In this document: in pieces, positions 1-8,390 of the stretch
How positions within the stretch are numbered: the stretch's first letter is position 1
Layout: every line of letters begins with the position of its first letter
Assembly: GCA_902633885.1 (NCBI GenBank)
Contig: CACPIK010000003.1
Span: forward strand, 1-48,487
DNA: 48,487 nt
From: an uncultured Pelagibacteraceae bacterium
GTDB lineage: Bacteria; Pseudomonadota; Alphaproteobacteria; Pelagibacterales; Pelagibacteraceae
Direction of reading: 5' to 3'
Made by a program: the position numbers and the translations under genes
The notes under the pieces: model-generated
Seen by the model: only the letters and a program-made list of their open reading frames with translations
Told to the model about the DNA's origin: nothing
Databases searched by the model: none

Positions 1-111
1 TTCATCCAAATCAATTAAAAGTGAAAATACTTTATATTTAAAATAATGTTCTTTCGGCTTAAATCTTTTATGAATAACATTTCCATTATAAATTAATGAG
101 TTTTTAATCAT
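1..111 (-). CDS. DUF1365 family protein, N-terminal fragment
   Basis: Only the first 37 codons lie in the window; the gene runs off the left edge. The start ATG is at 111-109. The peptide opens MIKNSLIYNGNVIHKRF and continues with a His-Tyr-Phe-x-Tyr-x-Val-Phe segment and an LIDLDE end. That is the usual opening of DUF1365 (COG3496), a family of unknown biochemical role. It overlaps the upstream flavoprotein gene by 8 bases, so the two are probably co-translated. In other proteobacteria DUF1365 genes sit beside COG2907 flavoproteins and cyclopropane-fatty-acid synthase-like genes; that pairing supports the call. The function itself is not known. Confidence 0.75.
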   Translation of the reverse strand, partial: MIKNSLIYNGNVIHKRFKPKEHYFKYKVFSLLIDLDE

Positions 112-1342
112 TTAAGCTTTTAATCATTTCTATTGAAGACTTTATTCCATCTTCATGAAAACCGTAACCAAAATAACTTCCACAAAATAGAATTTTATCT
201 CTATTCTGTAATGTTTTTAATTTAATTTGATTATCTAAAGCAAGTTGATCATAATATGGATGTGTAAAATTTACCTTTTTAAGAATTTTATCTTCAGAAA
301 TATTTTTTATAGGATTAAGAGTCAAAAAAATATTTTTTTTTGTCTTTAAATTTTGTAATAAATTTAACCAATAAGTTAATGAACTTTTATTTAAATTTTT
401 TGGATCAACATATGAATTCCATGATGACCATGTAGTTTTATTTCTTGGCATTATCTTTTCATCAGTATGAATAACTGCTAAATTTTCTTTATATTTAAAA
501 TTTGATAATATTTCCTTTTCTTGAAATGTCGGATTTTCAATTAAAGACAAAGCCTCATCTGCGTGTGTTGCAAGCACTACTTTATCATAATCGAAAAATT
601 CACTATTTCCGCCATAATAAATTTGTACACAATTTGATATTCTTTTTATTTTATTTATTTCATAATTTTTAAAATATTCTCCGCTTATTTTTGATAGAAT
701 TTTTTTAACATATGTTCTACTTCTGTTAGTTACAGTAAACCATTGTGGTCTTTTTTTTAGTTTGAATAAACCATGATTTTGAAAAAACTTTAAAAAAAAC
801 TTTAAAGGCATTTTACTTGCTTCAAGCGGTGGCATTGACCAAATGGCTGAAACCATTGGTATTAAATGATAATTAATAAAACTTTCAGACCAATTATTTT
901 TTTTCAAAAAATCGCCTAATGTAATTTTTTCATCATATTTTTTAATCTGATCGCAGCTTTTATAAAATTTAATAATATCAAAGAACATTTTTATAAATTT
1001 AATGTTTAAAATATTAGACTTATTTGCAAAAATTCCTTTTAAACCTCTTCCACAATATTCAAAATTAGAGTTTTCAACTGTAACTGAAAATGACATATCG
1101 CTTTTTTCTATATCTATATTTATTTCCTTAAAAAAATTAATTAGATTTGGATATGTTTTGTGATTAAAAACTATAAAACCTATATCAATAGGTATTTTTT
1201 TTTTATCGATAATTAAATCTAAAGTATGCGAGTGACCACCAAAATGATCTTCTCTTTCAAACAAATCTACTTGATGTTTTTGTGATAAAAAATATGCCGA
1301 ACTTAATCCTGATATTCCAGATCCAACAACTGCAATTTTCAT
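104..1342 (-). CDS. FAD/NAD(P)-binding amine-oxidase-like flavoprotein (COG2907)
   Basis: A 412-residue protein that opens with a Rossmann dinucleotide-binding motif, G7-S-G-I-S-G12, after a short beta strand. An acidic residue ends the second strand (VDLFERED), as expected for FAD binding. A GG-HSHT segment follows, typical of the COG2907 branch of the amine-oxidase/protoporphyrinogen-oxidase superfamily. The C-terminal segment FCGSYFGYGFHEDGI matches the family's second FAD-contacting region. The substrate is unknown. Its overlap with the DUF1365 gene is a recurrent pairing linked in other bacteria to membrane-lipid modification and photo-oxidative stress; that link is family knowledge, not seen here. 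It lies 6 bases past the end of gcvP on the same strand. Confidence 0.8.
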   Translation of the reverse strand: MKIAVVGSGISGLSSAYFLSQKHQVDLFEREDHFGGHSHTLDLIIDKKKIPIDIGFIVFNHKTYPNLINFFKEINIDIEKSDMSFSVTVENSNFEYCGRGLKGIFANKSNILNIKFIKMFFDIIKFYKSCDQIKKYDEKITLGDFLKKNNWSESFINYHLIPMVSAIWSMPPLEASKMPLKFFLKFFQNHGLFKLKKRPQWFTVTNRSRTYVKKILSKISGEYFKNYEINKIKRISNCVQIYYGGNSEFFDYDKVVLATHADEALSLIENPTFQEKEILSNFKYKENLAVIHTDEKIMPRNKTTWSSWNSYVDPKNLNKSSLTYWLNLLQNLKTKKNIFLTLNPIKNISEDKILKKVNFTHPYYDQLALDNQIKLKTLQNRDKILFCGSYFGYGFHEDGIKSSIEMIKSLND

Positions 1343-1348
1343 TAATAT

Positions 1349-4216
1349 CTATGCTGCATCTTCTTTGAAATCATCCATACTAGGACAGGTACAAAATATA
1401 TTCTTATCTCCATATACATTGTCAACTCTAGCTACTGGTGGCCAAAATTTATTTGCACGCAAAAATTTAGCTGGATATGCCGCTTCTTCTCTAGAATATT
1501 TATGATCCCAGGCATCTGATGCTAACTCTAAATCAGTATGTGGAGCGTTTTTTATAGGGTTGTCAACTTTATCAAAGTGTCCGGATTTAATTTTATTAAT
1601 CTCAGATTTGATTTTTATCAAAGTGTCACAAAATCTATCTAACTCTGATAAACTTTCACTTTCGGTTGGCTCAATCATCATTGTTCCTGCTACGGGCCAA
1701 GACATTGTAGGTGCATGAAATCCAAAATCTATCAATCTTTTTGCAATATCTTCTTCTGTGATACCTGTTTCTGATTTAATAGATCTTATATCTATAATGC
1801 ATTCATGAGCGACATTACCTTTGGTTCCTTTATATAATATTGGATAATGATCTTTTAATCTTCTTGCTAAATAATTTGCATTTAAAATAGCAATTTGAGT
1901 AGCGTGTTTAAGACCTTCCGATCCCATCATTTTAATATACATCCAAGAAATTGACAAAATACTTGAACTGCCCCAAGGTGCAGCTGATACTGGGCCTATT
2001 CCTGTTGCAGGACCACAATCTTTTACTACCGGATGATTAGGTAAATAAATTTCTAAATGCCTCTTACATGCAATTGGTCCCATGCCTGGTCCACCGCCAC
2101 CATGAGGAATACAAAATGTTTTGTGTAAGTTTATATGACAAACGTCAGGTCCAAAGTTTCCTGGTTTTGCTATTCCAACAAGTGCATTTAAATTTGCACC
2201 ATCCATATAAACTTGTCCACCATGCTCATGAATTAAATCACATATATCTGTAATTTTTTCCTCAAAAACTCCATGGGTTGAAGGATAAGTTACCATTAGT
2301 GCACCAAGATTTTCTGAATGAATTTCAGCTTTTTTTTTTAAATCTTCAAAGTCTACATTTCCTTCTTTGTCGCAATTAACTACAACAACCTTCATTCCAA
2401 CCATTTGCGCGCTTGCAGGGTTAGTTCCATGTGCAGAACTTGGAATTAAGCATATGTTTCTATTACTTTCTCCTCTTTCTAAATGATATTTTCTTATTAC
2501 CATTAAACCTGCATATTCACCTTGGGCACCTGCATTTGGCTGTAGAGAAACTCCTGAAAAACCCGTAATTGATCTTAGCCAATTTTTAAGATCTGTGAAC
2601 AGATTTCTAAATCCATCCATCTGTTCAATTGGAACAAAAGGATGAGGTTCTGCAAATTCTCTCCATGAAATTGGGATCATTTCAGCAACAGCGTTTAACT
2701 TCATAGTACATGATCCTAATGCAATCATAGTTCTGTTTAGCGCAATATCTTTATCTTCTAATTTTTTTAAATATCTGAGCATTTCAGTTTCCGAATGATA
2801 TAAATTGAACACTGGATGTTCTAAATATTTTGATTTTCTCAATAAACTTTTAGGTAAGTTTGGTAAACTTTCAGTTGGATTTTCTTTTATAGATTCAGCT
2901 GCATTAAATATTTTCAATAGTTGATTTGCTCTATAAACATTTTTCTTTTCATCAAAAGAAACTGACAACATTTCTGAATTAACTTTTCTAATATTTACTT
3001 TTTGATCTAAGGCATTTTGAAATATTTGTTCAGTTTTTTCTCTAGTCACAATCGTAACTGTGTCAAAAAAATTGTCTGAATATAACTGATAACCAGATTG
3101 TTTTATTTTGTCTGCAAAATTTTTTGCTAGTTGAGAAACTCTTTCTGAAATTTTTTTAATTCCATCAGGTCCATGATAAATGGCATAAGCCGCTGAGACA
3201 ATTGCTAAAAGTGCTTGTGCAGTGCAAATATTACTTGTAGCCTTATCTCTTCTTATGTGCTGCTCTCTAGTTTGAAGAGATAATCTATATGCTTTGTTAC
3301 CGTGTCTATCAACAGATACACCAACAATTCTTCCAGGCATTGATCTTTTGTATTCATCTTTGGTGGCAAAAAATGCTGCATGTGGACCGCCATATCCCAT
3401 TGGTATTCCAAATCTTTGTGAACTACCCACAGCTATGTCTGCTCCAAGTTCTCCTGGTGTTTTTAATTTAGCTAATGCTAGCAAATCACATGCTATAATT
3501 GCTTTACCATTTAATTTATGAATTTTACTTATACTTTCACTTGGATCTTTAATATTACCCAAAGTTCCAGGATATTGAAGAATTCCGCATACTAAATCTT
3601 CTTTCAAATTATCTAAAACTTCTTCTTCTTTACCAATTAAAACTTTTAGACCCATTGGTTCCGCTCTAGTTTGAACTACATTTATAGTTTGTGGATGACA
3701 ATCTTCAGATATAAAAATTAAGTTACTATCTATCTTATTTAGCCTATGACTTAATCCCATTGCTTCTGCCGCTGCTGTACCTTCGTCGAGTAAAGAAGCA
3801 TTAGCAATATCCATACCTGTAAAATCAACTATCATTTGTTGAAAATTCAAAAGCATTTCGAGTCTGCCTTGCGCTACTTCTGGCTGGTAAGGAGTATAAG
3901 ATGTATACCACCCTGGATTTTCTAAAATATTTCTTAAAATAACATAGGGTGTGTAAGTACCATAATATCCCATGCCAATAAAATTTGAATATATTTGATT
4001 TTTTTTTGAAATAACTTTTAGTTTTCTCAAAGCTTCATATTCAGAATTTGAATCACCTATGCTTAGTTTTTCTCTAAAGTGAATTTTTTCAGGAACAGTA
4101 TTATTTATTAAATCGTCAAGAGAGTTATAGCCTAACTCTTTTAACATTTTCAATTGTTCTTCTTTTGTAGGACCAATGTGTCTTTTAATAAAATCTTTTT
4201 GAGAATTATGTAACAT
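1349..4216 (-). CDS. gcvP: glycine dehydrogenase (decarboxylating), P-protein
   Basis: A 955-residue P-protein of the glycine cleavage system. It is the full-length homodimeric form, with the N- and C-terminal halves fused. It decarboxylates glycine using pyridoxal phosphate and passes the aminomethyl group to the lipoyl arm of GcvH. The PLP-binding lysine is K699 in HINLHKTF, followed by the glycine-rich loop GGGGPGMGPI. The N-terminal FIGMGYY and SLLDEGTAAAEAM segments are also typical. The start ATG overlaps the gcvH stop by one base (TAATG), so translation is probably coupled. It is the last gene of the riboswitch-controlled gcvTHP operon. It is intact. Confidence 0.97.
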   Translation of the reverse strand: MLHNSQKDFIKRHIGPTKEEQLKMLKELGYNSLDDLINNTVPEKIHFREKLSIGDSNSEYEALRKLKVISKKNQIYSNFIGMGYYGTYTPYVILRNILENPGWYTSYTPYQPEVAQGRLEMLLNFQQMIVDFTGMDIANASLLDEGTAAAEAMGLSHRLNKIDSNLIFISEDCHPQTINVVQTRAEPMGLKVLIGKEEEVLDNLKEDLVCGILQYPGTLGNIKDPSESISKIHKLNGKAIIACDLLALAKLKTPGELGADIAVGSSQRFGIPMGYGGPHAAFFATKDEYKRSMPGRIVGVSVDRHGNKAYRLSLQTREQHIRRDKATSNICTAQALLAIVSAAYAIYHGPDGIKKISERVSQLAKNFADKIKQSGYQLYSDNFFDTVTIVTREKTEQIFQNALDQKVNIRKVNSEMLSVSFDEKKNVYRANQLLKIFNAAESIKENPTESLPNLPKSLLRKSKYLEHPVFNLYHSETEMLRYLKKLEDKDIALNRTMIALGSCTMKLNAVAEMIPISWREFAEPHPFVPIEQMDGFRNLFTDLKNWLRSITGFSGVSLQPNAGAQGEYAGLMVIRKYHLERGESNRNICLIPSSAHGTNPASAQMVGMKVVVVNCDKEGNVDFEDLKKKAEIHSENLGALMVTYPSTHGVFEEKITDICDLIHEHGGQVYMDGANLNALVGIAKPGNFGPDVCHINLHKTFCIPHGGGGPGMGPIACKRHLEIYLPNHPVVKDCGPATGIGPVSAAPWGSSSILSISWMYIKMMGSEGLKHATQIAILNANYLARRLKDHYPILYKGTKGNVAHECIIDIRSIKSETGITEEDIAKRLIDFGFHAPTMSWPVAGTMMIEPTESESLSELDRFCDTLIKIKSEINKIKSGHFDKVDNPIKNAPHTDLELASDAWDHKYSREEAAYPAKFLRANKFWPPVARVDNVYGDKNIFCTCPSMDDFKEDAA

Positions 4217-4596
4217 TAGGTGGCACTTTCCTTTGCAAATTTATCGTATTCTTCTTTACTCATAAGACTATCCATCTCTGATTTATCTTTTAATTTTAAC
4301 TTAAAAAACCAAGCTTTTCCTTCTGGGTCTTCATTAATTTTAGATGGGTCATCAATTATTGTTTGATTTATATCAATTACTTCGCCACTAACAGGTGTGT
4401 AAACATCACTTGCAGCTTTTGTAGACTCTACAACTCCAGCTGTTCCATCTTTTTCAACATTAGATCCCTTTTCTGGTAACTCAGCAAAAACTATATCACC
4501 TAACATTTCAGTTGCATGCTTGGTTATTCCTATTGTTGCTTCATCTCCTTCTAAAATAATCCACTCATGTTCTTTTGAATATTTTACATCAGACAT
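4216..4596 (-). CDS. gcvH: glycine cleavage system H protein
   Basis: A 126-residue lipoyl carrier protein. It shuttles the aminomethyl intermediate between GcvP and GcvT and reducing equivalents to dihydrolipoamide dehydrogenase. The lipoylation site is K60 in the motif ESTKAASD, surrounded by the usual hairpin ([20 protein letters not shown]). The length is normal. It overlaps the end of gcvT by 8 bases and the start of gcvP by 1 base. It lies in the middle of the gcv operon and should share glycine control. Confidence 0.97.
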   Translation of the reverse strand: MSDVKYSKEHEWIILEGDEATIGITKHATEMLGDIVFAELPEKGSNVEKDGTAGVVESTKAASDVYTPVSGEVIDINQTIIDDPSKINEDPEGKAWFFKLKLKDKSEMDSLMSKEEYDKFAKESAT

Positions 4597-5695
4597 TTAT
4601 TTCTCCTTTTAAGTAGTTTTTTTTATAAAATGGCAAATTACATACATTCGCTGGAACCTTTTTTCCTCTAACCTCCAAAAATACTTTTGTGTCTAGTAAT
4701 GAGTAATTATTTTCAACATATCCCATTGCAATTGGATGTTCTACACTTGGGCCAAATGTTCCACTGGTAATTTTGCCTATCTCCTGATTATAATCATTAA
4801 ATATTTTAGTATCACCTCTTGCAATCACTCTAGTTTCAGGTTTAATTCCTACTCTTAATTTTTTAACTCCATTTTCTATTTGATCTTTTAAAACACTTGA
4901 GCCAGGATATTCGGTATTAATTCTACTCTTGGGTATTGCCCATTTCAAGTTCGCTTCTATAGGACTCGTTTTTGTATCTAAATCATTTCCATATAAGCAC
5001 AAACCAGCTTCTAGTCTTAGAGTATCTCTTGCACCCAGTCCGATCATTTTAGATCCTTTTTCTATAATTTTTTCAACTAAATTTTCGGTTTTTTCATTCT
5101 TTATTGATATTTCAAAACCATCTTCCCCTGTGTATCCTGATCTAGTTATATAAATATTTGAACCTTCAAAAATAAAATTATTTCCATTCATAAATTTTAG
5201 ATCATTACAACCTGGTATAATTTTATCTAAAATTACTTTAGACTCTGGTCCTTGGATAGCGACCAAGGAAAGTGTTTCATCTAAATTAGTTTCATATTTG
5301 CCATTAAGTTTAGATTTGATAATTTCATAATCATTATATTTGCATGCCGCATTTAGTATTATTAAATATCCTTTTTTTATTTTAGTGATAATTAAGTCGT
5401 CATGTATTCCTCCATTATCGTTCATAAGAAAAGAATATTTGCTTTGATTTAAATTTAAATCTTGTAAATTTGCAGGAAAAATTTTTTCTAAATCATTAGT
5501 TAATTTATCAGAGCCAAATATAAACAATTGTCCCATATGGGAAACATCAAATATACCTGAATTAGATCTGGTAAATTTGTGTTCTTGAACTATGCCATCT
5601 TTATACTGGATTGGCATTTCATAGCCTGCAAACTCAACGAGCTTAGCTCCATATTTTTGATGCAAACTGTTTAAAGATGTTTTTTTTACTTCCAT
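4589..5695 (-). CDS. gcvT: glycine cleavage system aminomethyltransferase, T-protein
   Basis: A 368-residue aminomethyltransferase. It releases ammonia from the aminomethyl-lipoyl arm of GcvH and transfers the one-carbon unit to tetrahydrofolate. It opens with the typical [21 protein letters not shown] segment, split here as [12 protein letters not shown] then AGYEMPIQY. It carries the FDVSHMGQ motif, the GYTGEDGFE folate-site motif and [13 protein letters not shown]. The start at 5695 is chosen because it lies 16 bases beyond the end of the second riboswitch aptamer and has an AGAG ribosome-binding candidate 5 bases upstream. It is the first gene of gcvTHP. Its start codon takes part in a pairing described separately. 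Confidence 0.97.
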   Translation of the reverse strand: MEVKKTSLNSLHQKYGAKLVEFAGYEMPIQYKDGIVQEHKFTRSNSGIFDVSHMGQLFIFGSDKLTNDLEKIFPANLQDLNLNQSKYSFLMNDNGGIHDDLIITKIKKGYLIILNAACKYNDYEIIKSKLNGKYETNLDETLSLVAIQGPESKVILDKIIPGCNDLKFMNGNNFIFEGSNIYITRSGYTGEDGFEISIKNEKTENLVEKIIEKGSKMIGLGARDTLRLEAGLCLYGNDLDTKTSPIEANLKWAIPKSRINTEYPGSSVLKDQIENGVKKLRVGIKPETRVIARGDTKIFNDYNQEIGKITSGTFGPSVEHPIAMGYVENNYSLLDTKVFLEVRGKKVPANVCNLPFYKKNYLKGEINV

Positions 5696-5779
5696 ATTAA
5701 CTCTTTTTAGCCCCCTCTGTCTTGGTGCCTGAGAGATTTGCTCCTTCGGCGAGAATAATTCTCTTTCCAGAGTTAATAT
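5694..5779 (-). promoter_or_regulatory. candidate start-codon-sequestering stem of the glycine riboswitch
   Basis: An 11-base perfect inverted repeat joins the aptamer linker (5769-5779) to the gcvT start region (5694-5704). In the RNA, AUAUUAACUCU would pair with AGAGUUAAUAU. The second arm contains the AGAG ribosome-binding candidate and the first two bases of the start AUG. The first arm contains the CUCU that forms P1 of aptamer 2, so the two pairings exclude each other. I infer a translational ON switch: glycine stabilises P1 and frees the start codon. No U-rich terminator is visible here, which argues against transcription attenuation. Confidence 0.6.
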
Positions 5780-5850
5780 ACACGGTCCTTTTGCCTGAGA
5801 GTTTCCGGGGTGGTTGCTCCTTCGGCGCTACACTAAGTAGTCTCTCCCGT
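5711..5850 (-). promoter_or_regulatory. tandem glycine riboswitch upstream of gcvT
   Basis: Read on the minus strand, two copies of the glycine aptamer core are visible: GCCGAAGGAGCAA followed by CTCTCAGGCA, once around 5735-5753 and once around 5810-5828. The first aptamer opens with ACGG (5850-5847) and closes with CCGT (5785-5782) as its P1 stem. The second uses CTCTG (5772-5768) with CAGAG (5719-5715). Glycine riboswitches ahead of gcvT that turn expression on with glycine are established, including in SAR11. The two-aptamer architecture fits glycine sensing before glycine breakdown. Confidence 0.95.
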
Positions 5851-5856
5851 AAGAAA

Positions 5857-5865
5857 TTTATAGCA
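5857..5865 (-). promoter_or_regulatory. extended -10 promoter for the gcv riboswitch transcript
   Basis: On the minus strand TGC-TATAAA is an extended -10 element. Its expected start point, about 7 bases downstream near 5850, is exactly where the first riboswitch aptamer begins. No good -35 is seen. A perfect 12-base palindrome, ATAGATATCTAT (5865-5876), abuts the element and overlaps the end of the upstream EamA gene; it could be an operator or chance in AT-rich DNA. The element implies that gcvTHP has its own promoter rather than only read-through. Confidence 0.5.
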
Positions 5866-5872
5866 TAGATAT

Positions 5873-6751
5873 CTATAATATTTTAGTTTTTTTTTCTTTT
5901 TCTAATAGAGAATAAAATTGAATAAAAACGGCAAATAAAATAATTATTCCTCCTATTAGTGCAATAAATTCAGGGTTTTCATCTAAAAAGATCCAGGCCC
6001 AAAGAGGGCCGAAAACTGCTTCAGTCATCATTAAAATTCCTACCATCGCTGACAAAGTTTTTCTTGCACCTACAGTTATAAATATAAAACCTAATCCAAC
6101 TTGAAAAAAACCAGCCACAAAAGCTAAAATTAAATCATTGATAGAAATATTTATTTTTTTTGAAATAAAATAACCTACAAACATTGCAACTAATCCAGCA
6201 AAAAACTGAAGTGGTATCATGTCAACTTTGGGATATTTTCTTACTATGATTATTAAAACAGCAAATGAACATGGCATTATAAAAGCAACAATATTTCCTG
6301 AAAGTTGTCCTGGAGATAGAGAACTACCCACCATCAATAATATTCCAGTTAACGCAAGAATTATAGAAATTAAAGTTAATTTAGATATTTTTTCTTTCAA
6401 AAATAAATATCCAAAAATCGCCAAAAAAATTGCTTGAGTTTGAATTATAAAATTAGTGTTTGCCACTGTCGTATTATACATCGCAAAAACATAGGCGCTA
6501 AAACCACAACCAAGAATAATACCACCTATAAAACCTGGTATTCCAGAATCATACAAAGCATTAAAAAATTTTTTTTTGTAAGTAAAAAGTAAAAAAATAA
6601 TAACTAAAATAACAAAAAAAAATTGTCTCCAAAATAATATTTGCCAAAGGGTAGCTCCTTCAAAAGATTTTACAATTAAGCCTCCAAAACTTAAACAAAA
6701 TGCACCTAAAAAAACTAACAGAGGCCCGGGCAGTCTTGAAATTAAATTCAT
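5873..6751 (-). CDS. EamA/DMT-family membrane transporter
   Basis: A 292-residue protein with about ten hydrophobic segments in two repeats of the EamA (drug/metabolite transporter) type. Typical family signs are the early GAFCLSFGGLIVK segment, the mid-protein LKEKISKLTLISIILALTGILLM split as LKEKIS and LALTGILLM, and the late TEAVFGPLWAWIFLDE with its conserved Glu-Pro region. Substrates of this family range from amino acids to sugars and cannot be told here. Its ATG overlaps the pxpC stop (ATGA), so it is co-translated with the 5-oxoprolinase subunits. An oxoproline or amino-acid transport role is a fair guess only. The stop codon lies just upstream of the gcv promoter. Confidence 0.85.
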   Translation of the reverse strand: MNLISRLPGPLLVFLGAFCLSFGGLIVKSFEGATLWQILFWRQFFFVILVIIFLLFTYKKKFFNALYDSGIPGFIGGIILGCGFSAYVFAMYNTTVANTNFIIQTQAIFLAIFGYLFLKEKISKLTLISIILALTGILLMVGSSLSPGQLSGNIVAFIMPCSFAVLIIIVRKYPKVDMIPLQFFAGLVAMFVGYFISKKINISINDLILAFVAGFFQVGLGFIFITVGARKTLSAMVGILMMTEAVFGPLWAWIFLDENPEFIALIGGIIILFAVFIQFYSLLEKEKKTKIL

Positions 6752-7707
6752 CTAATTTTTGAAATTATATTTTTCGATTCCATTTGATAAAGTTTAAATA
6801 ATAGCTCTGCATCAGAAAGTTTAATTTCTTTAAACTTAATTTTTGACCCTGGAGGAATTTGAACTAACTTGTCATAATCTGCACTAATAACAACACCTAT
6901 TTTTGGATATCCACCAATTGTTCCATGATCAGATAACATAATTATAGGATTTCCATCAGTTGGGACCTGAATAACACCTTTAATTATACCTTCGGATTTA
7001 ATGTTTGTATCAACAAGATTTTCTAATTTAAAACCTTCTAATCTCATGCCCATCCGATCAGATAATTTTGAAACTATAAATTCTTTGTTAAAAAAATTTT
7101 TCTTACTATCTTCTGAAAAATAATTATAGTTTGTTCCCTTTATGACTCTTATATTTTCAATTTTACTATTTATATATTCCAATTTTCTTTTTGACTCTTG
7201 AGAGTGAGTTTCGGATATCTTTATTTGTTGATTTTTTTCTAACTTTTTACCATCATTTGGACCAATTTGTGCTTTTGTATTTGTAGAATAGCTGTTCCAT
7301 TGCAATTGAATATCGAAATTACCACTAATCGCAAAGTATCCATAAACTGACTTATTAGTTGAAATAATATCCAAAATATCTCCATCTTCTAAATTATAAT
7401 TTTGATAACAATTTCCTTTTATCTTTTCGTTTTTTTTTATCATTTCGAAATTTACATCTCCAGTTATTGTGAAATTAACTGCACTACCTTTGAATTTTAA
7501 TATAGGTCCTTGATAAGCGAACTCAATTACTGCAGTATTTTCTTTATTTCCCGCTATCGCATTAGATAATAAATAATTTCTTTTATCCATAGCTCCACTA
7601 AATGGTATTCCTATGTGATATAAATTCTTCCTTCCTAAATCTTGAAAAGTTGTATTAATCCCAGATCTTATTACTTCAAAAAAATTTTTATTCATTGTAC
7701 TTTTCAT
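6748..7707 (-). CDS. pxpC: 5-oxoprolinase subunit C (KipA/AHS2 family)
   Basis: A 319-residue protein of the AHS2 family (allophanate hydrolase subunit 2, KipA). The opening GINTTFQDLGRKNLYHIGIPFSGAMD is diagnostic (seen as TTFQDLGR, GIPFSGAMD). Later come the VIEFAYQGP, DRMGMRLEG and LSDHGTIGGYPKIGVV motifs. With PxpA and PxpB it forms the ATP-dependent enzyme that opens 5-oxoproline to L-glutamate. It overlaps pxpB by 20 bases and the EamA gene by 4. Older annotations would call it a biotin-dependent carboxyltransferase or urea amidolyase homologue; the presence of pxpA 28 bases from pxpB favours 5-oxoprolinase. Confidence 0.9.
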   Translation of the reverse strand: MKSTMNKNFFEVIRSGINTTFQDLGRKNLYHIGIPFSGAMDKRNYLLSNAIAGNKENTAVIEFAYQGPILKFKGSAVNFTITGDVNFEMIKKNEKIKGNCYQNYNLEDGDILDIISTNKSVYGYFAISGNFDIQLQWNSYSTNTKAQIGPNDGKKLEKNQQIKISETHSQESKRKLEYINSKIENIRVIKGTNYNYFSEDSKKNFFNKEFIVSKLSDRMGMRLEGFKLENLVDTNIKSEGIIKGVIQVPTDGNPIIMLSDHGTIGGYPKIGVVISADYDKLVQIPPGSKIKFKEIKLSDAELLFKLYQMESKNIISKIR

Positions 7708-8362
7708 ATTCAGTTTTTGAAATTTGATCGAAAATTACAGTATCACCAGGACCAATTAAATTTGGTTTTTTTTCTTTTGATTTATCAAAAATATTTATTG
7801 GTGTTTTACCTATAATATTCCAACCTCCAGGACTTTCAAAAGTATAAATGTTACAAAATTGTTCTGTAAGACCAACTGAACCTTTTGGCATTCTTACTCT
7901 AGGAGTTTCCAATCTTTTTGCTCTTATAGATTTATCTGTATCACCTAAAAAAGGATGTCCAGCAATAAATCCTGTCATATAGCAATAGTATTCTTTAGAA
8001 AAAAATTTTTCTAAAATTTTATCTTCAGATATCTTAAGCTTATTTTCTAATCTTTTTATATCAAGGGAAAATTCTTTATCACAACATACGGGTATTTTTA
8101 TTATATTTCCTTTTTCATTTTCAAATTTTTTTATCTCCAGATTTTCGACTACTTTTTTTAAGCTTTCAAAATTAAAAATATTTAAATCAAATGAAATAAT
8201 TAATTTGTTATATGAAGGTGTAATATTATCTATTCCTTCTATATTTTTTTCTTTTATATTTTTAAAATATTTTATTACTTCTTGATTAATTTCTTTATTT
8301 ACTTCTGTCCCAAAATCACAATAAAGAGCTGCGTCACCAAGATTTGATATATTTTTTATCAT
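7688..8362 (-). CDS. pxpB: 5-oxoprolinase subunit B (KipI/AHS1 family)
   Basis: A 224-residue protein of the AHS1/KipI family. Motifs seen are GDAALYCDFG near the N-terminus, the central FIAGHPFLGD, and RMPKGSVGLTEQFCNIYTFESPGGWNIIG (as MPKGSVGL and SPGGWNIIG). It pairs with PxpC to act on 5-oxoproline. It is divergent from pxpA, with the two start codons only 28 bases apart, so their promoters must overlap the coding ends. The length is normal and the gene is intact. Confidence 0.9.
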   Translation of the reverse strand: MIKNISNLGDAALYCDFGTEVNKEINQEVIKYFKNIKEKNIEGIDNITPSYNKLIISFDLNIFNFESLKKVVENLEIKKFENEKGNIIKIPVCCDKEFSLDIKRLENKLKISEDKILEKFFSKEYYCYMTGFIAGHPFLGDTDKSIRAKRLETPRVRMPKGSVGLTEQFCNIYTFESPGGWNIIGKTPINIFDKSKEKKPNLIGPGDTVIFDQISKTEYEKYNE

Positions 8363-8375
8363 GCCATGTTATAAT
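8344..8375 (+). promoter_or_regulatory. candidate pxpA promoter
   Basis: A perfect TATAAT (8370-8375) lies in the 28-base gap between pxpB and pxpA, with a TTGATA (8344-8349) upstream inside the first codons of pxpB. The 20-base spacer is longer than ideal. The predicted start near 8382 would leave only about 9 bases of leader and no Shine-Dalgarno sequence before the ATG at 8391. Confidence 0.45.
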
Positions 8376-8390
8376 TCAACTAATAAAAAT

